Part shown: positions 18,535 through 29,259 of the stretch, piece after piece
Position numbering within the stretch: the first letter of the stretch is position 1
How the letters are laid out: each line of letters starts with the position of its first letter
Source of the DNA: Anthracocystis setariae
Lineage: Eukaryota > Basidiomycota > Ustilaginomycetes > Ustilaginales > Ustilaginaceae
Length of the DNA stretch: 64,000 nucleotides
Assembly: GCA_928724745.1 (NCBI GenBank)
Contig: CAKMXJ010000012.1
Coordinates: 372,001-436,000 of the forward strand
Direction: 5' to 3'
The notes under the pieces: generated by a model
What the model was told of the DNA's origin: nothing
Databases searched by the model: none
What the model saw: only the letters and a program-made list of their open reading frames with translations
Program-made: the position numbers and the translations under genes

Positions 18535-21500
18535 TTACTTTGTCTTCTGCCTTTTGGCCGCACTCTGCGCCTTCATGCCCTGAATGCGGTAGATCTCCTT
18601 CATCTCAGCCTTCCTCTTCTGGGCACGAATCTCTTCATCCTTCTCTGCCAGCTTGACCTTCTCGGCACGCTTCTCGTTGTTCTTCTTCCTTCGCTTCTCC
18701 TCCTTCTCGCGCTGAACCGTCTTCATCTGCTGCAACAACGCCAAAGCCTTCTTCTCCTCGCCCTCCAACACCACCGCACGCTTGGCAAGGTATCCGGTGC
18801 TCTTGGCGGCTTGCATCTGTTTGGGTTTGCTCTTGAACGGCAATTCCGCCTGCAGCGCACGCGGAACTCGGAGCGGATTGAACTTGCGTTCGGTCCTCTC
18901 CACGGAACGGTATGACGAGTTGATGTGGTTCGGAGCCTTCAGCTGCCTCTCCTTCCTCACTGCGCCTGTCAGTCTCATCCCCTGCCATGCCCGCGCCCGT
19001 CCCGCACCCAGCAACAGCGACGTGACCGGATTGTAAAACTTCCTCGGCTGAATCGTATACCATGCCCGCAGGAACACAATGTCCGACATGAGGATCTTGT
19101 CCTCGAACGTCGCTCTGAAATGTCCCTCGGGCTTGGCCAGCGCCTTTTTGACCTGTCCGCGAATTCCGGAAACCGTCTTGACATGTGCACCTTCGAACTT
19201 GGCCACTTCCAACGCCGAGCTGAACATGTCCTTGATAAACGCCGTGTTCTTGTACACCTTGCTCGGTGTTCCGGTCAACTTGAGCTTCTTGACAATCTTC
19301 TGACTGCCCGCATCGACGTCCAGCACCACGCCGGTTGCCGACACCCTGAATGAAGCTGTGCCGGACGAGAGCGTGTTGAAGGCGCAGAAACCCGTGTTGG
19401 GCGCCGAGATGGGCCCGTAGAACGTCGCCAAACAGTGCATGTGTTCGGGCGTGTATTTGAGCATCCGATTCCTCGTGCCATCGTCCAACGAGTAGATGGG
19501 GATCGATTGGAACCGACGCCAGCCCAACGAGAAGATGAGCGGGTCGTTGGTTTTCAGAATCTTCTGATGCCATCGGTGGCGCTTGATACGCACCTGGATG
19601 AAGCCGAAGCTCTCCTCGCTCGCCAGCAGACCTCCAACGAGCAGAGGATAGTTGGGATCAAAGTGATCCACCAGTTCGTAGGCCACTTTGCTGAGCTCGA
19701 TGCGGACGTAGCAACCGGGTTGGTAGCCGACGACTTGGTGTCGAACTTCCTCGTCAACCGATTCAAATTCGGCCTTGTTCAGCGCCGCTTGGGCCGCGAG
19801 CGCATCTTTCTGCTCGTCGTACCAATCCTGTTTGGTATCCGCGTCCGGATCGTCGTACTGCTCGTCGAATCGACGCTTCAGGGCTTCCTTCTTCGCCGCC
19901 AATGCTTTATCTCGTGCATCGTCGTCCTGGTCACTGTCCTTTCCAGCGACCTTGTGATCCGAGTCCGGATCGTCGTCTTCCTCGCCATCGAGCGGAACGG
20001 AGGGTTCGCCGCGCTTGCCGTCCTTGCGCTCCTCGAGATTCTCCGGCTCATCGCCCGTGATGAAAAACTTTCGGATCGAGTCCAAGATCCTCTCCTCAGC
20101 CCAATGGCTTAGCGCAGACGCCTTAGCCGGTGGACGCGCTTGGTCTGGGACGTCTTGGTACTCGTCGTCGGCTTCGGTGGACTGCTTGGTGGTACGATCA
20201 GCATCGGCGGGGCGGAAGAAGTCGTCGCCGTCGTCTTGGTCGGCCATCTTGCGGATGTCGTCCTCATCGTCGGAATCGGCATGGGAGCTGTGGACGTCCC
20301 CAGAGGCAATCTGTTCCGGAGTCTTGTCCGAGTTGTAGATGAGGCGAGTGAGGTCGACCTGCCGACGCGACTGGTTGGCGAGGACGGTGGCTTCGGCGCG
20401 CGCGGCGAGATTGCGTTTCCACGGGGCGATTTCGTCATCGTCCTCGTCGCCGGAATCATCGTCTCGGTCCTGCTCCGAATCGAAGCCCATGTCCGAGTCG
20501 CTGTCGGCGAAGGGGATGTCCTTGGTTGCCGGACCTTCCGCTTCGTCCGCCTCGATGGTTCTGCGAGAGAATGCGCGGCGCTTGTGTCCGTCGTCGTCGT
20601 TGTCAAGGTCATCCTCGTCGAATCTGCCGTCGTCATCGTCATCTTCATCATCGTCATCGCCGATCTCGTCATCTTCGGATACGACGTCGTCGAAGGCAGC
20701 CCGTCTGACCCTCTTTCCTTTGACGGAAGAGTTGGATCTCACCGCGTCCTCGTCTTCCACTTCTTGTTCCCTGACATCCCTCAACCCGCTGGTGTCGTTG
20801 TCGAAGAGCCTCAACTCGCTCTGTGCCGCCAGCGTATCGAGCGTCGTGTGAGCGTCCTGCAGATCCATGACCATCTTTTCACCTTCTCCTGCTGGTTCTG
20901 CACTGTCGCCATTGCGGGTAAAGTTGCCGGGTACGTTGATGTAAACGGCATCTTTGTCGAACATGACGCCACCAACGTCACTCATAGGTGCATGGATGAG
21001 TTTAGCCTTGTCCGAGAGCTTGCGCCGCTTTTCCGAGTCGGCGGTGGGCAGCGGACAGGGGTCGTTGAGTTTCTCGATCGAAGTGATCGTCAGATCACCG
21101 GCTCCTGGAATGTGAACGCGTTGAGAGGGACGGAGATGTGTGCCGCGAAGGTAGCCGTACACGGTGATGGTTCGGTCACCCTTTGGGTTGGTGCGGATCT
21201 CTTCACGTGGCGTGAGATCCTCCATGCGATCAGCGAGGACGTAAGGGTGCGCATTGCGGAAGATGAGCGGACGGAACTTCATGACGCCGATGAAACGTGA
21301 GAGGTTCTGGATTTCGGTGTCGGGATAGCGGCCGTTGATGATACCAGAGAGGTAGAAAAGCTTAGCGCCGTCGTAGATCTCGGTCCAGAAGCGCTGCTTC
21401 AACCTCTTTTTGGTGGCCTTGAGTGTCTTTGCTTTCTTGATGAGATCCAGATGAGTGAGAACACCGATGACCTTGGGGAAGCCGTGCGACTGTAAGACGT

Positions 21501-21984
21501 TGAGGAACTCCATGGTCTCCATCTCGAACCCGAAGGAACCATCGATCATCAAGAGCACCAGATCGGCGACCTTGCCGATATCGATCATGCTGTTGATATC
21601 ATTGTTGCACTCGATGAATGTGACCCTTCTCTTCTTGCCCGTGACCACAGTGACGGGACCCTTGATTTCTGCCAGAGTGTGTTTGGTATACCTTCTGATC
21701 AACGACCTCATCAACGTGGTCTTGCCTACTCCTTCTGGTCCTACCACAGCCACGATGATAGGCGGAGGCTCATCCTGGGGAGTTCTATCGGCGAGAGGAA
21801 CATGGAACCTCTTTTGATCCTTTTCGGCATTACGGAGGATTTGCTTTTGAGCCACGTTGATGTTGGCCGAGATGAAAGCCTTTGGATTGAAACTGTTCGA
21901 GTGCTTGGCACCTTTCGCCTTATCGGCTTTGCCACCAGTCTTGGCTTTTCGATGGGCTTTGTTGGATTGCTGTGCGTCCGCCAT
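18535..21984 (-). CDS. BMS1: Ribosome biogenesis GTPase Bms1
   Basis: 1149 residues, single exon, close to the length of yeast Bms1. It works in the nucleolus, where it binds Rcl1 and drives an early step of 40S subunit assembly in the small-subunit processome. The N terminus is Lys-rich. A GTPase domain follows, with P-loop GPEGVGKT at 82-89 and the family's [18 protein letters not shown]. The middle (about 400-640) is very acidic, with long Asp and Glu runs. The C-terminal half carries the conserved Bms1/Tsr1 region ([19 protein letters not shown], and [20 protein letters not shown]), ending in a Lys/Glu/Arg-rich coiled coil. The order and both conserved blocks separate Bms1 from the shorter Tsr1, which lacks the P-loop. 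High confidence. Confidence 0.97.
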   Translation of the reverse strand: MADAQQSNKAHRKAKTGGKADKAKGAKHSNSFNPKAFISANINVAQKQILRNAEKDQKRFHVPLADRTPQDEPPPIIVAVVGPEGVGKTTLMRSLIRRYTKHTLAEIKGPVTVVTGKKRRVTFIECNNDINSMIDIGKVADLVLLMIDGSFGFEMETMEFLNVLQSHGFPKVIGVLTHLDLIKKAKTLKATKKRLKQRFWTEIYDGAKLFYLSGIINGRYPDTEIQNLSRFIGVMKFRPLIFRNAHPYVLADRMEDLTPREEIRTNPKGDRTITVYGYLRGTHLRPSQRVHIPGAGDLTITSIEKLNDPCPLPTADSEKRRKLSDKAKLIHAPMSDVGGVMFDKDAVYINVPGNFTRNGDSAEPAGEGEKMVMDLQDAHTTLDTLAAQSELRLFDNDTSGLRDVREQEVEDEDAVRSNSSVKGKRVRRAAFDDVVSEDDEIGDDDDEDDDDDGRFDEDDLDNDDDGHKRRAFSRRTIEADEAEGPATKDIPFADSDSDMGFDSEQDRDDDSGDEDDDEIAPWKRNLAARAEATVLANQSRRQVDLTRLIYNSDKTPEQIASGDVHSSHADSDDEDDIRKMADQDDGDDFFRPADADRTTKQSTEADDEYQDVPDQARPPAKASALSHWAEERILDSIRKFFITGDEPENLEERKDGKRGEPSVPLDGEEDDDPDSDHKVAGKDSDQDDDARDKALAAKKEALKRRFDEQYDDPDADTKQDWYDEQKDALAAQAALNKAEFESVDEEVRHQVVGYQPGCYVRIELSKVAYELVDHFDPNYPLLVGGLLASEESFGFIQVRIKRHRWHQKILKTNDPLIFSLGWRRFQSIPIYSLDDGTRNRMLKYTPEHMHCLATFYGPISAPNTGFCAFNTLSSGTASFRVSATGVVLDVDAGSQKIVKKLKLTGTPSKVYKNTAFIKDMFSSALEVAKFEGAHVKTVSGIRGQVKKALAKPEGHFRATFEDKILMSDIVFLRAWYTIQPRKFYNPVTSLLLGAGRARAWQGMRLTGAVRKERQLKAPNHINSSYRSVERTERKFNPLRVPRALQAELPFKSKPKQMQAAKSTGYLAKRAVVLEGEEKKALALLQQMKTVQREKEEKRRKKNNEKRAEKVKLAEKDEEIRAQKRKAEMKEIYRIQGMKAQSAAKRQKTK

Positions 21985-22404
21985 TTTGCAGAACGAATGG
22001 GTGTGGTGGCGACGGTCAAGACGACAAGATGGCTGAAGGAGCGAGGCTGCTGCTGCTCAGAGAGAGAGAGAGAAAGCGAGCGCCGGCGCTGCGCTGAGGA
22101 CACGGTGTACCAGCTCTATACCTGATGTAAGCGACAGTGATGGTCGTGAGCGTCGGGCGATCTAAGTGCGTCGAAGTTGATCTTGGATGATGGAGGTGAG
22201 GCGGCCAGATCAATGCTGAAGGCTCAGGATGGCTGCCACAGTTTGGATAGAAACCCAAAAAAAAAGGGTCTGCTCGCCTTCAAAATTCTCGAAGAAAAAT
22301 TCCGACACTGAAGCTCCACTCCACGGCATCCTCCTAATTCTGGCTTAGAGTCGATTACATAAGCCAAAACAAAAAAAAAGAAACCTAAAAAAAAGCAAAA
22401 GAGA
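21985..22404. other. Intergenic: BMS1 promoter region and tRNA downstream flank
   Basis: 420 bp. It contains a short (GA)n run near 22057-22075 and A-rich stretches near 22255-22400. The A runs next to 22401 form the Pol III terminator of the tRNA on the minus strand. No gene seen. Confidence 0.5.
22387..22400 (-). terminator. Pol III terminator of tRNA-Phe
   Basis: On the minus strand, T4 (22400-22397) starts four bases after the tRNA 3' end, then GC, then T8 (22394-22387). T runs of four or more are the standard Pol III stop. Confidence 0.85.
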
Positions 22405-22522
22405 TGCTCCTTACCTGGGTCGAACAGGTGACCTCCCGATAAACGTGTCCACTGCACACAGTGGCGACTGTTTGAAACTGAATTCTTCAGTCGGACGCTC
22501 GTACCAGCTGAGCTAAAGAAGC
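22405..22522 (-). tRNA. tRNA-Phe (anticodon GAA) with a 44-base intron
   Basis: A 74-base mature tRNA split by an intron. The acceptor stem GCTTCTT (22522-22516) pairs with AAGGAGC (22412-22406) with one G-U pair, and A at 22405 is the discriminator. D stem GCTC/GAGC. Anticodon stem TCCGA pairs with TCGGG around loop CTGAAGA, giving anticodon GAA. T arm is ACCTG-TTCGACC-CAGGT, which also supplies the B box. The intron (22484-22441) follows position 37, the normal site for eukaryotic nuclear tRNA introns, and begins AATTCAG, able to pair with the anticodon CTGAA. A Pol III terminator follows. Confidence 0.93.
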
Positions 22523-23419
22523 ACAGATGTCAGGCCGATACTGAATAAGCAATATTATATCATTCTTTTGACGTAACGATATCACACTGCGTCAATAGAA
22601 AACCCATCCACAGAGGAGTATCTGTCAGGGCCCTTTCGCATATGTTTCGGAGAAAGAAGGCACATGCGGGCAGGAGTGCTCACAGCAGCACTCGTTTGGT
22701 TTCAAGGCTGAGCGGCTGTGCTGTACAGTACGTATTGATAAAAAAAAAAAAAAGACGACATAAGTGGCGTGATGTGAAAAACGACTCGATGTCGAAAGGT
22801 CAGGTCTTTGGTTGGGATTTGGATAAAGAAAAAAAAAAAAAGAAAAAAAAGGGGGATTTAAAAAGGGAAAAAGCAGCACACAAAAGGCTAGCGAGAGGCT
22901 GAGCAACCAGGTCGAAATGCAGGGTTTCGAGCGTGGTAGGGCTTTGGAGGCAAGAAGAAGCCCAACGCTGATCAGCAGCAGCGAATACAGTAGTACGCAC
23001 TGCATGATGGGTGCTCCACACAAAAATCGTACGATGCTGCACCCTTGGTCAGGGTTCTGCATTTAGTCTCGCTCGGCCTCGCTCAGCTCACGCTTTCCTG
23101 TGCTTTGACTTTGAGTATTATTATTATTATTAATATTGATCATTCCGGCTTGCTGCTTGCCATCCCCAACCTAGACTCAGCGCGGTACATCCGAAACGCC
23201 TACACAGCCCAGCTTGACGTGCAACAAGCTTCGGCTTTCGACCGACTCTCGTATCGATCAGGCTGTCCCCATCCTTGTCATCTACCACCATCGACTCGAT
23301 CCTGGCATGCTCTGAACGTATCTCTACTGCTCGAAACACATCTTCGTCCGCTGAGCATCATCGAGCGCATTTCACCCTTTCATCATCTCAACTCGCGTCT
23401 GCAGCTCTCGGACATCACC
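22523..23419. other. Intergenic and long 5' leader of the SREBP gene
   Basis: About 900 bp between the tRNA and the chosen SREBP start. It holds A-rich runs at 22740-22754 and 22828-22850. From 23045 the SREBP frame is open for 125 codons without an in-frame ATG, so I treat it as 5' leader; an upstream exon supplying a start cannot be excluded. No other gene seen. Confidence 0.5.
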
Positions 23420-26400
23420 ATGTTCTCTACGCCCCTCGCTCACAGCGCGCCATCCATTGCTGCGTCTCAGCAACAGCAGCAAGCATTTGATCAGCACGAC
23501 CAACAACCTCAACAATCTGAATCACTCGACCCTCAACTTCAACAACAGCTTCAAATGCAGCAAGCACAGCTCGAGGCTATGAGCATCTTGCAACACCAAT
23601 TGGTGCCCAGCATCGTAGCCACCAAGTCGGACGACATGGACGCTTTCCAGAATCCTCCTTCTGGACAATGGTCCAGCGAAGACTACGACTCCATGATGCG
23701 CTCCATCCTCGAAGCCAGCTTGTCTTCCGACCACTTTTCCGATCTCGAGGCGGGAGCCTCGCTCGCTTCTTTCTCCGCTTCTTATGCGGGATCCTACATG
23801 TCCGGCTCCAGCGATAGCGGTGCAAGTCCCAACAGCATCAACGACCTCGTCTACGGAGCTGCTAATCTCCCAACACCACCCGACTCGGCCATAGGTTTCG
23901 CCGCTCGCAATCCCTCGCTTTCTTTGGCTTCCCACACTCCACTCAGCCCTGATGGCCCCAATGCATCCCTCACCCAGTCCTATGCGGGTTCCGACTCCAC
24001 TTCGCCCTTTGCGCAGAACTTAAACATGTATGGCTCCTCTTCCACCTCGCCGTTCGGCTTTCAGACAGCGCCGCTGCCATCAACCTCCAACGACACCTCG
24101 CCTATCTCGGCCAGTCACATGGCCGAGCTGGCCGCTTCGGCCGGTCAACAATGGAACCCCAACTTTTTGGCGCCCACCGTCGCTGGTGTGGCTCCCAACA
24201 TCGATGCATCACTCACTTCTCAACCATCCCTCGCCACCGAACCAAGCGCTACCAGCCGGAAGAGGCGAGTCGGAGAGACGGACGCAGCTGACAATGTTAC
24301 TCTCAAGTCGCCATCCAAGAAGGCGCTTGCGTCCAAGTCGCACTCTGCAGATCCCTCCCGCAAGACCAAGAAGGCCAAGTCGACCATTGCGGCGATCGAG
24401 CCCAAGGCTTCCTCGACATCCAAATCTACTCCTGTTCACCCCATCAGCAGCAAGCTTCCTCACATGGAAGTTGGCAGCAATGCCACTGCCCTTGCTGCCA
24501 TCGAGAGGTTGAAAGCAAAGCGCTTGCAAGAGTCTCAGGCTGCAGCTGCAGCCAAAGCAGCCAACGCATCAGCTTCGCCGCAAGGCTCCTCCCAGGTGCC
24601 GGGAACGACTGCAGCAACCGACAAACCGCAGCTAGACCCTGCCACTCGTCAGCAGAAAAAGGTGGCTCACAACGCCATCGAGCGCAGATACCGCAACAAC
24701 ATCAACGATAGGATTGCTGCCCTTCGCCGAGCTGTTCCCGCCCTGCGCGAGATTCGTCCACGCAAGACCGCATCCGGCCGTCGCAGTCGTAAGGCACAAC
24801 AGGAAGAGGATCTCGTCGACGGTGTTCCTGCCGCTACCAAGCTGAACAAGGCCACCATTCTCGGCAAGGCCACCGACTACATCAAGTACTTGAAGTCACG
24901 CGAGGTGCGCTTGACGAGCGAGGTCGCCGGTCTCCGCGAACTGGTTCGCAGTCTTGAGGGAGGCGAAGAGCTTCTTGAGCTATGGGAGACCGAGATGGAC
25001 AAGGTCGTGGCCGAGCAAGAAGCTATTGCTGCAGCAGCAGCCGCCAGAGAAGAGGAGGAAGCCGAAGACGATGCCATCGGCTCGGGCAACGCCGATGATG
25101 ATGACGAAGATGAGGACGACGAGGCTGACGACGACGATGAAGAAGGCGAAACCTCCCACACCAGCGCATCTTCGTCATCGCCTCCTGCACGAAGCCGTAC
25201 TGGATCCAAGGCTGGCCGTGGCCGCAAGTCTGGCCTTGGCGGTGCGCTGTCTTCGGTTGCCTCCTCGCGATACATGTTGGCTACCTTTTTGGGCGTCACC
25301 TTCATCGGGTCCGGCGCCGAATTCGCTCTGGACTCGACAGCCTCCGACGCAAGCCAAGCTGTTGGCCGCCCGGGTGCTAGTCGAGTTGTGATGGGTGCAA
25401 GCAAGCAAATGCTCAAGCGTTCCGCCATGTATGTGGCCCCTTCCACTTCCATCGCTCAGGAGCCCCATCACTTTGACGCTGTGCCTACGCACGCTCTCGC
25501 ATTCGAGATCTTGCGCATCGTCTCCTTTGCTGCCTGCTTCCTCTTCCTTGTGTGGCCTCTGTTCTCTCGCTTTTTCTCGCAAAAGCGCTCGCAAGGCGTT
25601 GCCGAGGACCACAATGTAGATGTTGGGGAAGGCAAGAGTCGCAAGCTGCGATTGGCTTTGACCAATGGCGAGATGGATGTTGCTACCTTCAACACTTCTG
25701 TGCGTTCTCATGTCGAGGCGCCTGTTTCGGCAGTGCTCGCCACGCCATCCGTGGTAGCAGCTGCATCTCGACTTGCCCTTCGTCAAACGTCGATTCTCGG
25801 CGGTCTCTTTTCCGCTAAGCCATTGTCTAGTGAAGATGCTGCTGCGCTTGGTCGTCTTCTCGAGGTCGAGACCTTGTGCGAGGGCAAGGCTCAGCCTTCT
25901 GCCCTGCTTCGCCTCCACACCGCTCTTCGTCTCGCCAACAGCGAGCTCGCCGGTCACGGCCGTGTTGCTGTCTCGCGAGATCCTGTTCTGGCTGCTCCCA
26001 GGCTCAAGGCCACCTTGGCCTTGTCTTTTGCTCGCCTCGGTGAAGGCATCGACAGCGTGCAGGATCTTGCAGATCGATTCTGGACTGAGGCGCGATCGGC
26101 TTTGCGTGCCGAGCCGACGAGCGAAGCTACATCGCGCTCCGCCTCGGATCGAGACGAAGACCTGGTCGAAGCCGAGGACGCCTCTTGGCTATCTACTGTC
26201 CTTTCGCTCGACCTCGACACCGCCTTGGACTATCTTGGCTCTGCCAGCCTGTCCAACGATCCCAGGGACTGCGAGTTCTCGGCGGTGCTCTCCATTGCCG
26301 ATGCCTACTACTGTGCGCGTCTGAGCGATGTATGGAATAGACTGCTTGGCAGCCTTGTGCGTGCCTCGTGTCCTTGCACAGATTCGCCGGCTTCACTTGT

Positions 26401-27067
26401 CAAGGAATTCGTCAGGCTGCAGTTCAAGCACCAGCTCAATCTCGATGTTGTCCTTGATGCCACCAAACGCAAAGCTTTGCACTCGGAAATCACGTCGCTC
26501 GCCCGCACCGCCCCGCCTACACCTCGCGCTTGGCAGATGGCTCAACTCACCCTCGCCACGTGGTCGATTGTGCTTGGGAACCTGGCACTGGCTCGACACG
26601 TGGCATCGATCTTGCACCAACATTCCTTCGCTGTCGAAGGCAACGTCAGGCTGTCGAGCGTCGCCACGCTGCACTCGTTCGTATCTGCGGACGGCGATGG
26701 CGATGACGATGATGAAGAGCGCACCCCGGCTACGCCGAGGGACGAGCTGGACGCCAAGGCAGACCTCTTCCTTTCCTGGCTGAAGTTCTTGCGCACCTTT
26801 GCCGACGCAAACAGCAATGTCAAGCAGCTACACACGGCGACATTGCAGATCAGGAGGCTCGTCGCCATCGCTACCGCTACCGCCACGGGCGTGGTTGCGG
26901 ATCAAGACGTCGAGGCTAGCCTGGATAGCATGACGGATTTGTGCACCTCGCTAGGTCGCAGCATAAACCGTCTTAGTGCAACTTCGCACCACCAGCACCA
27001 GCAGGAGTGTGTGGCTAAGATGCTCATCGAGGTCGATGACGATGGCGATTCGGGAGTCGAAGTTTGA
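23420..27067 (+). CDS. sre1: SREBP-type bHLH membrane transcription factor
   Basis: 1215 residues from the first in-frame ATG (MFSTPLAHSA). The bHLH lies at about 412-492, with basic region HNAIERRYRNNIND. Tyr424 in that region is the mark of SREBPs, letting them bind sterol regulatory elements as well as E-boxes. The loop is unusually long and basic (about 445-473). An acidic run follows (546-577), then two hydrophobic segments: about 618-637 and a stronger one at 693-718. The luminal stretch between them is about 55 residues. This is the SREBP plan, in which the ER-anchored precursor is cut to free the N-terminal factor that controls sterol and hypoxia genes. The C-terminal 500 residues are helical and would form the regulatory domain that binds SCAP. 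Confident on family; processing details are inferred. Confidence 0.92.
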   Translation: MFSTPLAHSAPSIAASQQQQQAFDQHDQQPQQSESLDPQLQQQLQMQQAQLEAMSILQHQLVPSIVATKSDDMDAFQNPPSGQWSSEDYDSMMRSILEASLSSDHFSDLEAGASLASFSASYAGSYMSGSSDSGASPNSINDLVYGAANLPTPPDSAIGFAARNPSLSLASHTPLSPDGPNASLTQSYAGSDSTSPFAQNLNMYGSSSTSPFGFQTAPLPSTSNDTSPISASHMAELAASAGQQWNPNFLAPTVAGVAPNIDASLTSQPSLATEPSATSRKRRVGETDAADNVTLKSPSKKALASKSHSADPSRKTKKAKSTIAAIEPKASSTSKSTPVHPISSKLPHMEVGSNATALAAIERLKAKRLQESQAAAAAKAANASASPQGSSQVPGTTAATDKPQLDPATRQQKKVAHNAIERRYRNNINDRIAALRRAVPALREIRPRKTASGRRSRKAQQEEDLVDGVPAATKLNKATILGKATDYIKYLKSREVRLTSEVAGLRELVRSLEGGEELLELWETEMDKVVAEQEAIAAAAAAREEEEAEDDAIGSGNADDDDEDEDDEADDDDEEGETSHTSASSSSPPARSRTGSKAGRGRKSGLGGALSSVASSRYMLATFLGVTFIGSGAEFALDSTASDASQAVGRPGASRVVMGASKQMLKRSAMYVAPSTSIAQEPHHFDAVPTHALAFEILRIVSFAACFLFLVWPLFSRFFSQKRSQGVAEDHNVDVGEGKSRKLRLALTNGEMDVATFNTSVRSHVEAPVSAVLATPSVVAAASRLALRQTSILGGLFSAKPLSSEDAAALGRLLEVETLCEGKAQPSALLRLHTALRLANSELAGHGRVAVSRDPVLAAPRLKATLALSFARLGEGIDSVQDLADRFWTEARSALRAEPTSEATSRSASDRDEDLVEAEDASWLSTVLSLDLDTALDYLGSASLSNDPRDCEFSAVLSIADAYYCARLSDVWNRLLGSLVRASCPCTDSPASLVKEFVRLQFKHQLNLDVVLDATKRKALHSEITSLARTAPPTPRAWQMAQLTLATWSIVLGNLALARHVASILHQHSFAVEGNVRLSSVATLHSFVSADGDGDDDDEERTPATPRDELDAKADLFLSWLKFLRTFADANSNVKQLHTATLQIRRLVAIATATATGVVADQDVEASLDSMTDLCTSLGRSINRLSATSHHQHQQECVAKMLIEVDDDGDSGVEV

Positions 27068-27447
27068 ATGATGTGTTAACTTGATTCACTTTTTCGGGGT
27101 GGGTTGGAATGGATTGGAATGGAAAGACGTTGCTGTTCTGTTTCAGAAATTTTTTGCTTGTGCTGAGAGTTGGGGCTGTTGTTGAGCGGGCTTCACAGAT
27201 GAGAGGGATCGAAACTTTCGCTTCGATCTGGACAAGGGGGGGAGCGGGAAGAGGAAACGATGGTGAACCAAGTGTAATTAAAAGGCATGGAGATTGGGGG
27301 GGGGGGTTAATGATGGAATGGGACAGGGGTTGTTGTTGGAGGGGGGAAAAAAAGGGAAGCGCGGTATTTGAAACGATTGTGGGGTGGGGGTTGGGGGGGG
27401 GAGGGGGAGGGGGTATACCAATCTGGTCCTGGTGGTGGTGGTGGTGT
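27068..27447. other. G-rich intergenic spacer between convergent genes
   Basis: 380 bp between the stops of the SREBP and phosphatase genes. The plus strand carries many G runs, including eleven in a row near 27297-27307 and a G-rich block at 27380-27412. Several sets of four G runs could form G-quadruplexes. No gene supported. Confidence 0.6.
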
Positions 27448-29259
27448 CTAGAGACTGCCGTCAAGGACAGCTCTTACATCTTGAACAAAAGTGAGGTCTT
27501 CCAAAAACGGACACAAGTCCGTGAGTTCGGTATCGTGCGGATCATTGAACCAACTGCTAATCGGCACCGCATTATTCGCATGGAAAATGTAACTCGCCGG
27601 ACTATTATCGATGATGATCGTCTCGCCAATCGGCCTACCCAACTGACTTAGATCCTTGACATAATTGCCCTTGTGGTTGTAGCAACTCTCTCGAAACAAC
27701 CGATGCCTCACCGAATGGTGGATGTCCAGCATATCCAATACCGGGTCGGCATACTTGCTCAACGAGGCGGTGAACACCACAACTTCGTAGATAAGTCCCA
27801 TCTGTCGCATGAACTCGTCCACCCCCGGTCGCTTGATCACATACACGTTGTGTACGGTGCCGTCGATCTCGACGGGCACGATAAAGTCGGCATTCTGGAT
27901 CATCTTGAACGAAGAGTGCACCAACGTCTCGTCAAGGTCGAGGACGAGACACTTGCGGCCGATGTCCTGCTCCCCGATCGCGGGCAGCAGCGGTTGCGGG
28001 TTTCCAAACTCATCCAAGGGAATACCAATGCCCCCTTGCATGATCAAGCGCTGCTCTTCCGTCTGGTCATCGGTCAAGTACTCGTCTTCGTCCAGATCCA
28101 TCTCGTCCCCGTCGTCCTCGTCGTCCTCATCCTCGTCCGAGACAGATGACTCTGAATGCGAGTGGCGCAGAGACGAGGCGCGCGACTTCCTCGCCTCTTC
28201 CGCCGTCACGAACGATGCTCCCGGTGGAACTACGGCTCCCGACATGACATCGCCTGTTTCCGACCTCGGCAGCTTCGCCCCTCCGCCGGCAGTGGTGGGA
28301 TAGTCTGGGTGCGGACCTGGCGACGACCCTTTCGAGTTCGACGAGCGCGGCGGCACCACGACCTTGCTCGCTGCAGCAGCGCCATTGGCGTTGTTGCGAG
28401 CGGGCGCTTGACGCGAAGAAACGGAGGCAGAGGCGCGACTCTTTTCCGACATCTCCTCTTTGACCATGACAGACGTCGCCGACGAGCAGGTTAGGAAAGC
28501 GACAAGCTTCTGACCAAACGTTGGCTTGGCCGACTTGGACGCCTGGGCTGTTGGTCTTGACGCCGGTGCGGGCGGAGGCTGTGATGAGCCTGCCTGGGCT
28601 GCAGGTGCCGACGCGGTCTGAGCCGGTCGTGGCGCTGCAGCGGATGCGGGAGCCACTGTGACTGGTGCAGCCGCCGCACTGTCTCCGCTCGCATGCCGGC
28701 GAGGAGGCACATTGATCAAACCGTCCTTCTCGACAGTTGCTTCGCTGCTCGTTGCGGTCGGCCCGTTGCTCCTGTCCAGACTGGACGGCTCTGCTGCTTC
28801 GCCAGTGGAGTCGCTTGCGTTGACGGCTTCGGCATGTGTGAACGTGTTTGCTGCGCTGGATGTGCCGATGAGTGTCGACGAAGCTTGGTGTGAGTGCGAT
28901 TCGTGCGCTTGCCCATCTGCGGAAGTAGTCCCAGCGCCAGCATTGGCGGTCGAGTGAGCGCGAGCTTGCGAGTGAGCAGCTTCCGACCCGAGACGGGCAG
29001 CAGCGGCAACGGCTTCGTCTTGTGACCGGAGATGGGCTTCTTCTTCTGCCTGAGTAGCACTGCCAGCGCCGGCAGCGGCAGACTTGCTCTTCTTCTTCTT
29101 TTTCTTTCGCGATGCGTCTGTTGCTGTCTTCTTGGCAGGTTGGGTGGGGCGAGCTCCTCGAACAGCAGTGGGTACTTGGCCGGGCTGGACCTGCGTGATG
29201 ATGGAGGCGAGTGCGGACGACTCGGAAGGGTCGGGGGCGCTGGTGATGGGTGAACTCAT
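27448..29259 (-). CDS. SCP/Psr-type HAD phosphatase (NIF/FCP1-like)
   Basis: 603 residues, single exon. The last 167 residues are the catalytic domain of small CTD-type phosphatases. The DxDxT signature is D441-L-D443-E-T445 in [14 protein letters not shown], followed by [28 protein letters not shown] and the closing IIIDNSP. These enzymes form a phospho-aspartate on the first Asp and remove phosphate from Ser/Thr. The yeast members Psr1/Psr2 sit at the plasma membrane and act in sodium-stress and Msn2 signalling. Yeast Psr proteins begin with palmitoylated cysteines; this one begins [10 protein letters not shown], with a possible equivalent ([12 protein letters not shown]) only near residue 250, so membrane anchoring is uncertain. 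The first 430 residues are low-complexity, Ala/Ser-rich, ending in an acidic run. Confidence 0.88.
   Translation of the reverse strand: MSSPITSAPDPSESSALASIITQVQPGQVPTAVRGARPTQPAKKTATDASRKKKKKKSKSAAAGAGSATQAEEEAHLRSQDEAVAAAARLGSEAAHSQARAHSTANAGAGTTSADGQAHESHSHQASSTLIGTSSAANTFTHAEAVNASDSTGEAAEPSSLDRSNGPTATSSEATVEKDGLINVPPRRHASGDSAAAAPVTVAPASAAAPRPAQTASAPAAQAGSSQPPPAPASRPTAQASKSAKPTFGQKLVAFLTCSSATSVMVKEEMSEKSRASASVSSRQAPARNNANGAAAASKVVVPPRSSNSKGSSPGPHPDYPTTAGGGAKLPRSETGDVMSGAVVPPGASFVTAEEARKSRASSLRHSHSESSVSDEDEDDEDDGDEMDLDEDEYLTDDQTEEQRLIMQGGIGIPLDEFGNPQPLLPAIGEQDIGRKCLVLDLDETLVHSSFKMIQNADFIVPVEIDGTVHNVYVIKRPGVDEFMRQMGLIYEVVVFTASLSKYADPVLDMLDIHHSVRHRLFRESCYNHKGNYVKDLSQLGRPIGETIIIDNSPASYIFHANNAVPISSWFNDPHDTELTDLCPFLEDLTFVQDVRAVLDGSL

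Noticed and set aside
20140..21300. 386-codon plus-strand frame
   Set aside because: Antisense shadow of BMS1, caused by the Asp/Glu codon bias of its acidic region.
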